Positions 45,341-56,636 of a DNA stretch of 64,000 bases are shown here, in pieces. A model generated the notes under the pieces. The model was not told where the DNA came from, searched no databases, and worked only from the letters and a program-made list of their open reading frames with translations. Both the position numbers and the translations under genes were made by a program. The stretch's first letter is position 1, and each line of letters opens with the position of its first letter. The stretch is taken from contig CM069870.1 of NCBI GenBank assembly GCA_036172665.1, positions 23,844,001-23,908,000 on the forward strand, read 5' to 3'. This DNA comes from Prosopocoilus inquinatus. Its lineage: Eukaryota > Arthropoda > Insecta > Coleoptera > Lucanidae.

Positions 45341-45851
45341 GCGGAGACTCGATTAACCTGACTAATTGTTGTCGTAAGACATTCGGATAATCGAAACTCC
45401 GGATAGCTGAATGTACATAAGAAGAAGAGCGTTTTTTTTTTTGTAGGTATCATTAACTCTAGAATTAGAAAGGTACCTCGCTGGCGAGGCGTACACATAA
45501 TGCTATACTCTATTTTTTATCGATAGGCGGATTTTACAGATTGGTATAACTTATTACATAACTAACAGAGAGAGAAAATTTCAAAATTGACCCCAATCGT
45601 TACTAATTATTTGCTATTTTAATAAAGTAAGAAAAGAAAACGAATAAATGACTACTAAAAACACATTCTTTTATAACTTCGGATTTATCGCTTATCAAAA
45701 AAAAAAAAAAAATAGTGTATCGGTGTTATTCAATGAACGGATAGTGGTCGGTGCACGCACGGATAAAACTACGCAAAGTGATTTGATCGCGGTTGACAGT
45801 TTGGATAATCACGAAGCCGTATAACTGAGCTACGGATAAACGAGTTTCCAC
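45341..45851. mobile_element. pogo/Tigger-like MITE, TA target site
   Basis: The left end GCGGAGACTCGATTAACCTG and the right end (reverse complement) GTGGAAACTCGTTTATCCGT are imperfect inverted copies, with a second internal GGATAATCGAAACTCCGGATA pair (about 45384-45404) and GGATAATCACGAAGCC (about 45803). TA is found at 45339-45340 and 45852-45853. The interior (511 bp) has no coding capacity. The GACTCGATTA(A/T)CCG type of end is characteristic of pogo/Tigger elements. Confidence 0.75.
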
Positions 45852-45859
45852 TAATTTCG

Positions 45860-47365
45860 AACGGTTCTCACGAAACAGATGAAATACGCTTACGCTCGTT
45901 TATAAAAGATGATGCAATCCTATGTAAAAATAGGAACTCCGAACGACATTAGATTCACCAAAAAGAAAGGTGCCGAAACATCGATAAATTGCACCATTTC
46001 ATGACCGGAGCATTTTAACAGGAATGCCGAAACAAGCGTCTAAAATAAAATGATGCAAGGCGTGAGATCACTAATCAGATGAAATACATTTACGCTTACG
46101 TTTATAAAAGATGATGCAATCCTATGTAAAAATAGAAACTCCGAACGACATTAGAATCACCAAAAAGAAAGGTGACGATACATCGATAATTTGCACCATT
46201 TCATGGCCGGAGCATTTTAACACGAATGACCAAACAAGCGTCTAAAATAAAATGCAAGGCGTGAGATCACTAAACAGATGAAATACATTTACGCTTACGT
46301 TTATAAAAGATGATGCAATCCTATGTAGAAATAGAACCTTCGAAAGGCATTAGAATCACCAAAAAGGAAAGTGCCGCTACATCGATAATTTGCACCGTTT
46401 CATGACCGGAGCATTTTAACACACGAATGCCCAAACAAGCGTCTAAAATAAAATGCAAGGCGTGAGATCACTAAACGGATGAAATACATTTACGCTTACG
46501 TTTATAAAAAATGATGCAAACCTACGTACAAATAGGACCTCCGAAAGGCATTAGGATTACCAAAAGAAGTACCGGTACGTCGATAATTTGCACCATTTCA
46601 TGGCCGGAGCATTTTAACATGAATGCACAAATAAGCGTCTAAAATAAAGTGCAAGGCGTGAGACCACTAAACAGATGAAATACACTTACAATTACGTTTA
46701 TAAAAGATGATGTAATGCTATGTAAAAATACACACATAAAAATTTTTGGGATTAATTGTAATCTGCCTAATCGGTGTTAAATGTAGATAAAGTTTTGCCT
46801 GAAAAGTAAAAAGTTCTTGTCTAACTTGGCGTTATTTTTGCCTTTTTCCGACTAAATTGTGTCTAAAAATGAGTGTTTACTCCAACAACGATAAGCTCTA
46901 CTACTTTTACATGGTGAACATGCTAACTCCGTTTGTTTTAACTCCACAAACGGATGGACGCGAGGGAACACCGAAAAAGTGTTCCCTGTCGTCCAAAAGT
47001 GTTAGAATTAACTCCAGATTTTTATCAGTGTAGGAACTCCGAAAGGCATTAGAATCACGAAAAAAAAAGTGTGCCTGTACATCGATAATTTGCACCATTT
47101 CATGACCGGAGCATTTTAACACAAATGTCCAAACAAGCATCTAAAATAAAATGCAAGGCCGGAGATCACTAAATAGATGAAATACACTTACGCTTACGTT
47201 TATAAAAGATGACGCAATCCTATGTAAAAATAGGAACTCTGAAAGGCGTTAGAACCACCAAAAGAAACGCCAATGCATCGATAATTTGCACCTTTCATGG
47301 CCGGAGTATTTTAACACGAGTGCCTCAAATAAGTGCCGAAAATAAAATGCAAGGCGTTCGATTAT
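45860..47365. repeat. ~200-bp tandem repeat (about 7 units)
   Basis: CAGATGAAATAC (or CGGATGAAATAC) begins units at about 45878, 46078, 46277, 46478, 46674 and 47177; the last gap is 503 bp because of the MITE at 46731-47030 and is 201 without it. Unit landmarks: GTTTATAAAAGATGATGCAA, CGATAATTTGCACC, CATGGCCGGAGCATTTTAAC and AAGCGTCTAAAATAAA. The array starts directly beside the pogo-like MITE and fades out at about 47365. Confidence 0.9.
46731..47030. mobile_element. 300-bp MITE inserted into the 200-bp satellite
   Basis: Within one unit the text GTAAAAATA (to 46730) and TAGGAACTCC (from 47031) are contiguous in other units, so the insertion is exactly bounded with a TA duplication. The ends CACACATAAAAATTTTT and (reverse complement) CACTGATAAAAATCTGG are short imperfect inverted repeats. 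The interior is unique here and non-coding. Confidence 0.8.
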
Positions 47366-50300
47366 TTGAAGTTTGCCAAATCAGGTGCGGCCTGAAGCAT
47401 TTTAAACACACAAAGAATTTCTCAGCGTTGTGATTGTGAAATTGGGAATAAATGAAGATGAAACTTACTACACATGTAGATCGTTCGTAAAAAGCAGTTT
47501 TCACACCGTCACACTTAACCAACATTGCTTCATTTATTATTCTTTTTGCTATTATCTGAACGTTTCTCTTTCATGATTGACATTCTTCCTTTGATATTTA
47601 TCTTATTTCTAATGGTTCTTCTTGTGCAATATTTTACTAATCATTTGTTTTCCATTTATTACTTAGTTTCGAGTGCATTTCATTATAATGTTTTCGCTGT
47701 TACCTTACATTATTTGTTACCTACTAACCGAAACGAAACGATTTATTGAGCGAAATATTTGTTTGGTAATAATGGTTCATTTGGACTTGGTGGTACCCTT
47801 GTGGTTCGTGCGTCGTATTAAATTAACTTTAAAAATATGTAACGTATTTATTTTCAGAAACGATATGAAACAAATAAAATACTTTAGAAATAAGCTAAAA
47901 GTATAATTAGAAGAACTTAGGTTACCTGGATTCTTTTATTGACGGTGCAATTGAAAAGGCGTTTCAAGATTAAACTTTTTTCAAAAAACCGCAAGTCTCT
48001 AACGTTATTCGATTGGAAGATATTTGCATTTGTTTGAAGTACTGCAACAGAGCGATAAATTTTTTAATAAATTGAATAACGCATACATGAAAACAATAAA
48101 AAATTGTATAGAGTTCCATCAAAGTTTGATATCGAGTAACTTTCATTTGAAACATTTTTTTCAAAAATGAGTAGCCAGACAAGTGTTAAGGAAATGGACT
48201 TAAATGGAACACCCCGTAAATAAGAATAAAAAATGTCAGATTGTCTAAACGTGGCGATAATTTTTTTTTTAAAGTTGAATAACGCGAAAAGGGTTTAGAT
48301 TAGACACCATGTGTGGTACATAAAGTCACATTAAAATTCAATCCGGAATTCGAAAATGTAAAAATATGTAGGGTATTCTATTTAAAATAACGAAATGACA
48401 TGACGCCCAGACCAAACGAAATACTCTGTATACACCAGACTAATTTTAAAATATGCTCCACATGACACCAAGTAACTTTCATTTGAAACGTCTTTTTGTA
48501 AAATGAGTCACTAGAGAGGTATGAAGTAAGCCGCTGTAAGTGTAACACCCTGTATAACGTCTGACCCCTTTTCTTACGATTAGGCAATTGGAAATTAAAC
48601 TTTAATAGAACCGAAACTCTTAAATAACAAGTGAAAAACAAACAATCATAAGAATGAAAATTTGATTGAAACGAAGTGATGACATCTGTGTGAATTCTTT
48701 TGCAAATACGAACTCTAAGCGCCACGTTCAAACAATCAAACATTTGTTCTTATTTATAGCAACTGACTACTTTTCCAGTAAAATAAAAATTAAAGTAATC
48801 CTTAACTTTCTTCCGCCCCTTTTATTTTAAGGTCCGATCCGACGCACTTTTTGATTTTCCCATTTCTTTTTCTTTTTGACCTTGTTCGTTAAAACAGTCG
48901 CATTAAAATTTATTACCTTTCGTTTCATTTTTATTTTTTAATTTTTAATTGTTGGGTCTTCAAAAAACAAAACTATTATTAAAAAGAAAAATATTGTAAC
49001 AAACGAAAAACCTCTCGTTTGACAAAACATTTATTACTTATATTGTCTTTATGTATATGTCATTAAATAAAGATGTGATGCGCTTCTTTTTGCGAGGGGG
49101 GAAAATGTAGCAAATAGATGCCTTGAATTACTTGTAAGTATAATAAAATACGACCCTGAACAAACGAAAAACCTTGCATGATGCAAGCGCAAGTTGTAGT
49201 AACGTGCGCAAGAACTAGCCTTGGCCCTGCTAATCAAAACACACACCCTCTAAAAAGCTACACGTCACAATGTTTTTAAATACTTGAATGCACCTTGCAG
49301 AGGGATAGTTGTTGGTGTTAAAACCTCCAAATACAGCATGTTACGAACAGAGCATATTCCGAACATCCTCTAACGTTTGAGCTGAAACACTTTCTTAAGA
49401 CCCTTTTATTTTTATTATTTTTTTTTTGTACAAGATTTGGTTGCACTCAAACAATTTAATTTCTGCGGCAGTAAACTATAATGGAAATCAAAGCGATTCA
49501 AAAACCATCTGGATTACACTTCTTCGTAGACTATCAGTATACTATTAGATAACAACACCGGTCAACAAACAAAATATTTATTTTTGCGCCTGGGGTTAGT
49601 CATTAGTCATTTATTTGTTTGTCATACATGAAAACAATAAAAAAATGTGTAGAATCCCATCAAAGGTTGATATCGAATAACTTTCATTTGAAACATTTTT
49701 TTCTAAAATGAGTAACTAGAGAGGTAAGAAGGAAACTGACTTAAGTGGAACACTGTTAATAAGAATGAAAAATGTCAGATTGTCTAAACGTGGAGCTCTC
49801 AGACCTCTCAGAGATGTCACCACTTCGTTTCATTCAAGTTTTCATTGCCATGATTTCTTTTGGGTTTCACCCTTTTTATTCGACTGTTGAATTTGATCAA
49901 AAATTCATTTCCGCATATCGACGCAAACACTTCTTGCAGCCGGCATTACAGTCGCACTCATTTGCGATGCACAGCAGATATTTCTTCTCGGTGTGTTCAA
50001 ACTTACAGCGATTCGAATTAATATAAGTTGCAGCAACATTAAATGGCCGCAATGCTACCTGTCATGTTTCTAATCAAAATTACAAATCAACCCGCAAATT
50101 TATTGCCCTCCTTTCATCCTTAACATTTAAAACATACAAACGGTGATAGGTACATTAACATACGCTCATGTTTATTATGAGAGATCACGTAAGAGATCTT
50201 TGACTGCACGCCGCACAAAGACCGAAACGTAGGCTACAGTACGTAGCACGGCAGCGGCGGCGGCGATGAGTGAAACCAAAAGTGTTTTTTTTTCTTTAGG

Positions 50301-50458
50301 TGCTCATAGGCTTCGCATACCCATTTGCATTTGGCCTTAATAATAAGCGAAAGCCCACAGACGTTGTTGTATTTTTATTATAATTATTAGTGTTATTACA
50401 GGGGCGGTCTAAGTTTCGTGATATATGGCACACGACTGCCCTATAAATCAAAGTGTTG
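47366..50458. other. Non-coding stretch with MITE-derived direct repeats
   Basis: The segment 48082-48254 recurs in the same orientation at 49623-49793 (CATACATGAAAACAATAAAA, TTTCATTTGAAACATTTTTTTC, TGTCAGATTGTCTAAACGTGG). A third partial copy of the middle part lies near 48465-48560 and ends in AACACCCTGTATAACG, a MITE-like end. The frame 47525-47749 is hydrophobic because of T-richness. No gene is called. Confidence 0.5.
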
Positions 50459-50459
50459 C

Positions 50460-52695
50460 ACAAGGTCTTAAATTTAATTTGGGATACTACACTGTGCTTT
50501 GTCACCGACATTGTTTATCGCCGATAATGGGTTAAAATGTCCTAAATAAATCATTTCCGAGTGATTTATTTCTTTCATTCCTAAATAACGAATGAGCAAT
50601 TTTTTTCTTTTTTTTTGGAAAAACTGCTTTAACTTTAAGAAGCACTATATCAAAATTTAATGGACGTCACACAAGTGAGTCTTTTTTGTTAATTTACAAG
50701 ATGCTCCGTATGAAATCTAACCCAAACATTCAGCGCCCACCCCCATGAATGTTCGCTGATTTGGGGAGTTTAGGTAATTTGCTGCATTTTATTTTCTCTA
50801 TTATATTTTATTGTTAAATATTAATTAATCAATTACTTTTTTATATAAAGTGATCGATCTGTTTCAAAAGTATACTGTCAGGCTGGTGCAAATTCTTTAA
50901 ATTTTCAGCAAGCGCGGACCGTAACAAGACAGATTTCGAAATGTAGTGAAGCGTTACTGTCTTAATGGAACATTTCAAATGTGACAAGTGAGTAAGGAGG
51001 GTCGATAAGCTCATATAAAATTTATTATTAAAGTTGCGACGATGGAGTGAGCACGCTATAATATATTAAAGTGGTTCCGAACTGGAAACATGGAACATCC
51101 AGACTTTACGTACAATGCTATTCATAAAATTCGTAACGTACGTACAGCAACACCGGATGAATTGCTTATTGCTGTGGAAACTGTCTACATGAATTACCGA
51201 CGTTTGCCTTGCTTGCCTATAAAAGTCCTTTTCGGTCTTTGGAACCTAGGAAAAATTAACATTTTAAATGAGGGGATTCCAAGCTGACAAATGAAATTCA
51301 AGTTGTTGAACTTACTTGCGATGCTGCACCAGCAGATCATATTTCATTCACAACAATTAACGAGCTCGCTCATTAATTATGTTTCAACGAGACGCTCACA
51401 GTTTTGATACCTCAACTTCTGGACCCGAACTTTTAGAAAACGCACTTTGTCACATCTTGTACGGATAGTTTAAGAAGGAACATTTCTAAATCATTTATTC
51501 ACTATTGTTATTGAGATTTAGTCAGAGTAATAATTTAGTATTAGAGATTCGTTATTAGAGAATGATTAGGTAAAAATTAGTACGTCACATTGAGTTAGTT
51601 AATTCGCGATTACTGGCCTCGGATGAAGAGCCAAACTATATTAGGGGTATAACACAATACATTAATTATTTTTACGTTCGGTTTTTCCAAGCAAGCAAGT
51701 GACTCTACGACGAATAATAATTATATTTCGGACAGTAACGATTAATTTCAGCCAATGCGCTAGGTGAGTTCACGAGAGTAATCTTAATTATAATTTTAAT
51801 TATGTTTTAATTCCACGTCGTTCTATGCAAAGTTAGTGTTTTAATAAACTCCCCGTAAAGGAACATAACGTTTCTTTTTTACTTATTCACCGTTTAAACT
51901 TGCAATTCATTTTTTCTCGTTCTTGGCATTAATTACGCGGTTGTAACTGCGTTTCTCTAATGACTGACGACGCGGAACTGCTCGTGATTTTACTGGAACC
52001 ACTGTGCAACCCCTATTTTTACCCTCTTAGTAAAGAAAAAAACTTAAGTAGGTCCGGCGTCGGCAAAATATATTTCTTAAGAATCTGCAGCTCAACTATT
52101 TCTGCTCGATGTTGTGCCGACCAGCAAGTAATTTCAGAAAGTTCTGTTAACGGTTTCCATGCATTTACTTACACAGTCTCAGATTGCATTCGACTTATTA
52201 GTTTGAGTCTACATGAATTACCGACGTTTGCCTTGCTTGCCTATAAAAGTCCTTTTGGGTCTTTGGAACCTAGGCAAAATTAACGTTTTAAATGAGGAGA
52301 TTCCAAACTGACAATTGAAATTCAAGTTGTTGAACTTACTTGCAATGCCGCACCAGCAGATCATATTTCATTCATAACAATTAGCGCGCTCGCTCACGAG
52401 ACGCTGATAGTTTTGACATTTGGACCCGGCATTTTAGAAAACGCACTTTGTCATATTTTGTACGGATAGTTTAAGAAGGAACATTTCTAAATCATTTATT
52501 CATTATTGTTATTGAGATTCAGTCAGACTAATAATTCAGTGTTAGAGATTCATTATTAGAGACTGATTAGGTAGAAATAAGTACGTCGCAGTGTCAGTGA
52601 AGAGCCAAAGTGCATTAATGGTAATACAAAACATTAATTATTTTTATGTTCGGTTTGGCCAAGCAAGCCAGTGATTCTACGACGAATAATAATTA
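50460..52695 (+). repeat. Repeat family A, copy 3
   Basis: It begins with the segment shared with copy 2 (about 50470-50780), then the long unit with the small ORF (51090-51287) and the second ORF (51960-52283, which runs through a frame change into the next unit), then a further partial unit (52205-52695). The copy is cut at ACGAATAATAATTATA by the foldback element A and continues at about 54413. Confidence 0.8.
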
Positions 52696-54413
52696 TACAG
52701 GCTGTCCACCGAGTGCCGCGGTCTTCTTTACCGTCTAAAGTATACAAGATAGAAAAGAAATTCAAACGAGCTGAGGTGTAACTCAGTCAGCTCTATTTTC
52801 TACAATTATTTTTGGGTATATAGGCTGTTCAGTAAATGAGAGCCATACCAAAGTTATATTTTTTTAAATGGAACATCCAGTATATTTTTACATATCGAAA
52901 GTACGCCTTACGAGTAGGTAATAACAAAAATTTCGGAAGTTTTATTTAAGAGTTTTTAAGATATTAATGATATTGTATAAAAAATTGCTCCACTTTGAGT
53001 TCTTATAGTTTGATTATTTACTTACATTTCATCACGAATTTTTATAGGTAGTCAATACAATATCTCATCTACAGAAATTTCACAACAGATTCAATCTATT
53101 AGCCATTATGTGTACAGGGTGTTGAGTTTTGAGAAAGTTAATTTCTCTCAAAATTTCCAAATGGAACATCCTGTATGTCTAAACTCTTGTGAAACCCTGC
53201 CTTAATGACCTTTCATAAAACGCCAAATGTTTTTGTCTAAACTGAAGAAATCGCCAGACAGCAATGAAATATTTTTTTTTCTTTCAATATTAATATTATT
53301 TAGCCTTTGCTCTGGTTTTCCTGTTTCAGTTAGATGATAAATAAATGAATATGTTTTATTTAGTGTTCAAAATAATTGAATATGTTCCTATTAAACTAAT
53401 TTATATTTTCTTTTACTTTGAAAATATTGAAATAACATTATTAAAATAATTTACAAAAATAAAATTTAAAATTACGTTGCCGTTTGCTAGAATATAGGAA
53501 AACAGTCGACATGAATTTTTATTCTTCTTTTTGTGTTAATAAAATGGATTTTTATAATGAAAAGTTACGTGACGTGACACACCTAATAGGAGAAAGCAGT
53601 AGAAAGAAGTATCTACAAGAAGCTGAAAAACAATTTGAATATTTAATATAAATTTTCTAGATCCAATGGTGCCTTATCATTCTTAATTTGTTCATTGTTT
53701 TCTGTTATTTTCTAATTTAATACTTATTATTCTTAATTTGTACATTATTGTCTTATTTTCTAATTTATTAATTAAATTAACTAATATTTGTTCATTTTTC
53801 AACAAAATAAAACAGAAGGATCGGTTGCAAAGGGTAAAAAACGTCAATATTGAAGTTAAAGGAAATGAGTAATTACTGTTTCGCGATTTTTTTCAGTTTG
53901 GACAAAAACATTTGGCGTTTTGTGATAGCTCATTAAAGCAGTGTTTCACAAGAGTTTAGACATACAGGGCGTTCCATTTGAAAATTTGAGAAAAATTTAC
54001 TTTCTCAAAACTCAACACCCTGTACACATGATAACTAATAGTATTTGTGAAATTTCTGTAGATGAGATATTGTATTGACTAGGTACAAAAATTCACGATG
54101 AAATGTAAATAAATAATCAAGCTATAAGAGCTCAAAGTAGAACAATTTTTTGTACACTATCATTTATATCTTAAAAACTCTTAAATAAAACTTCCGAAAT
54201 TTTTGGTTATTACATACTCGTTATGCGTACTTTCGAAATATGTAAAAATATACTGGGTGTGTCATTTAAAAAAATATAACTTTGGTATGCGTCTCATTTA
54301 CTGAACACCCTGTATAGCCAAAAATAATTTTAAAAAATAGATCTGACTGAGTTACACCTCAGCTCGTTTGAATTTCTTTTCTATCTTGTAACTTTAGACG
54401 GTAGAGTAACAAT
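52696..54413. mobile_element. Foldback TIR element A (arms ~550 bp), inserted in repeat family A
   Basis: The left arm (52696-53260) and the right arm (about 53880-54413) are inverted copies: AAGTATACAAGATAGAAAAGAA, ACTCAGTCAGCTCTATTTTCT, GTACGCCTTACGAGTAGGTAAT, TACAGGGTGTTGAG and GACCTTTCATAAAACGCCAAAT all have inverted partners. The loop (about 53262-53880) is AT-rich and without a recognisable protein. About 30 bp of the right end and some flanking target are missing. The insertion interrupts family A between ...AATTATA and AACAATTAATTTGAAC. TACAGGGTGT-type ends with a TA target suggest a Tc1/mariner-type non-autonomous element, by analogy. Confidence 0.8.
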
Positions 54414-54605
54414 TAATTTGAACTCATGCGCTCCGCGAATTCACGAAAGACAATTTAATCCGCTTTTAATTTTAATTCTGTTTTAAATTCATTTCGTTTT
54501 ATGCAAAGTGAGTGTTTTAATAAACTCCCCCGTAGTTGAACAGAATGTTTTTTTCTTATCCGCTATTAAATTTTTAATTCTCCCTTTTTTCTCGTTCGTG
54601 TCAGG
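54414..54605 (+). repeat. Repeat family A, copy 3 continued after the foldback insertion
   Basis: AACAATTAATTTGAAC(T/C), ATGCGCT, CATTTCGTTTTATGCAAAGT, GTTTTAATAAACTCCC and CTCGTTCGTG follow in the order seen at 16633-16820. Beyond CTCGTTCGTG the similarity stops. Confidence 0.7.
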
Positions 54606-54913
54606 GCGGAGGCTCTTATTATTTCATAACAATAATAGAAGAAACAAAATACCGTGACAAACTATTCAAAAAAGAAAAAGAAAACATGACATTGAAGGCT
54701 TTAAAACACGATTTAAATGCAAAAGTTGAAGAAAGATCTTTTCAAGAAGAACCCTTCTTTTGTTTAAATTTAATTCGCTTACGGTTCACTAAATAACTTA
54801 ATCTCAACCTACTCTGCCTGTTGTTTCTTTTAACTTGCAGTTCTGTTTATCTTTCTTCTAACGATGGTGTTTGAATAAATCAAAAACCGACGAGGTTAAT
54901 AACAAAAGAATAT
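54606..54913. other. Short non-coding spacer
   Basis: Nothing recognised between the family A copy and the solo LTR. Confidence 0.4.
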
Positions 54914-55245
54914 TGTTACAGCTGTGACGCGTAAACAGATCTATTTTTTAGCATCAGACACGCCACCTCGCGTCACGGAACATGACCGAAGCTACGCGGC
55001 CATTCTAGAAATTTCGAACACAGAGGGCTCTGCTATATAAGCCGTACGATCCGCCACGAGTTTAATTATGAAGTTAGCGAACGAAGGATTCGTACCTCGA
55101 AGCAACAGAAAGTACATTTTGTAAAAGTCTTACTTGACAGACAAGCTCTTTACAATTGTGTTATTAATTGTGGAAAGCGACAGCTTTTAATTAAAGTGTT
55201 CTGAAATTTAACGACTATAATTTGTGAACCCCCAAATTCGTAACA
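54914..55245 (+). mobile_element. Solo LTR (332 bp), ATAT target-site duplication
   Basis: It starts TGTTACAGCTGTGACGCG, ends CCCCAAATTCGTAACA, and ATAT lies on both sides (54910-54913 and 55246-55249). TATATAA is at 55034-55040. Just upstream TTCTAGAAATTTCGAA (55003-55018) resembles a heat-shock element of alternating TTC and GAA blocks. No internal retroelement sequence adjoins. The last ~54 bp match the LTR at 39037. Confidence 0.75.
55003..55040 (+). promoter_or_regulatory. LTR promoter: heat-shock-element-like motif and TATA box
   Basis: TTCTAGAA and TTCGAA blocks are followed 16 bp later by TATATAA. Spacing of the third and fourth half-sites is not canonical (the second TTC and GAA are directly joined), so heat responsiveness is only a possibility. 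Confidence 0.4.
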
Positions 55246-55760
55246 ATATGTATAAATATGCGAGACCTGGAACTGGAAGCACGCCGAGTAAAATTTTGCG
55301 CCAGACAAAATTCCGGTTGCAAAATAGACAGGAATAATTCAAACAGGGATAACAGGATGACGCAAATGCGTTTTAACTTTTTACGGCGGCGGTAAAGTGT
55401 AATAACATGCGCATATGTGCCGTAAAAATGCCGTAAAGTCGAAAGTCTCTGTCGGCGTCTCTGTTATACATACGATCAAATCATGCAAATAAAACAGCAG
55501 CGCCACTTTAAATCGCATTTCGCGATTATTTCATTTGTTTGTGCCGATTTTCAAAAAAAAATAAACCAAACCGAAAGACTGTAATAGAAAAGATTTATCT
55601 CGACTCTGTGTCCTGTTAACGTTATAGTAAAAAGTTAAAATATTTAATTTTTTGGACCGTTCTCTTCCTAAGCACTTAAATCAAGGTCATACTACGATGT
55701 ACTGATTGAAATGCGGGCCTCATTTCAAAAGATTCGTTTAATAAATTTGTGCAAACGCAT
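55246..55760. other. Non-coding stretch
   Basis: No feature recognised. Confidence 0.4.
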
Positions 55761-55764
55761 TTTT

Positions 55765-56155
55765 TTGGCATTGTTCTGATCTGCTCGGCCATCTTTAAGT
55801 TCAGAGCTGACACCTTAAGTTTGTAGTTTGGCGTTCGATTTTAGTACTTGCCCATTTGTGGCGTTTTTTTAATCCGTATAAATTTAACGATTAATTATTA
55901 TCAACACAGAGTGTTTCGAGTTTAAATAACATTTGATTCATTTCTGGAAAAAATATGAAATATTTTTAGCATTGGTCTGATCTGCTTGGCCATCTTCAAT
56001 TTCAGAGCTGACACCTTAAGTTTGTAGTTTGGCGTTCGATTTTACGGACTTGCCCATTTGTGGCGTTTTTTAATCCGTATAAATTTAACAATTAATTATT
56101 ATCAACACACAGTATTCCAAGTTTAAACAACATTTGATTCACTTCTGGAAAAAAA
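55765..56155. repeat. Tandem duplication, two ~201-bp units
   Basis: CACCTTAAGTTTGTAGTTTG lies at about 55811 and 56012. Both units share TCTGATCTGCT(C/T)GGCCATCTT, GCCCATTTGTGGCG and AATTATTATCAACACA. About 92-95 percent identity by eye; non-coding. Confidence 0.85.
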
Positions 56156-56224
56156 AATAAAAAAAAATTATAAAATAATATAATAAATATAACGGGGTCT
56201 TACTAAGGAGGGCAACCGGCGATG

Positions 56225-56636
56225 TACTGGATGATTCAAAATAAGTGTCCGACCCGTCAACCACAGGTAGTACATAGAAAAAGAAAATAAAAAGTCTACA
56301 TGCATAGGGGGCCTAACTCCATAGTTTTTGAGATAAAATGCATTAAAAATTCAGATATAAATTGGTTGATGAAACGCTAGCGTTTACCTTGAAATGAAAC
56401 TGTAAAACTTTTTCATTTATGGCTTTCTGCGGAAAAATATGTATAACAAACAATTTATTCATTCGAATTTCGGGCTTGTGTATGTATAAGAAATGAATCA
56501 TGATTTTCATTTTGGATTCAATGGAGGTAGACTTTTGAAATGCCTCTGAGAGATTTATTTCTTGTAATTTCACACTTGCATAACCTTAGTGAATACGCTC
56601 CTAACGGGTCGGACACTTATTCTGAATCACCCTGTA
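56225..56636. mobile_element. TA-target MITE (~410 bp)
   Basis: Left end TACTGGATGATTCA followed by AATAAGTGTCCGACCCGT; the right end inverted reads TACAGGGTGATTCA followed by AATAAGTGTCCGACCCGT. The interior has no coding capacity that I recognise. Confidence 0.75.

Noticed and set aside
47525..47906. Hydrophobic frames looking like membrane proteins
   Set aside because: T-rich DNA always yields Leu/Phe/Ile-rich frames; there is no consistent start or relation to a known family.
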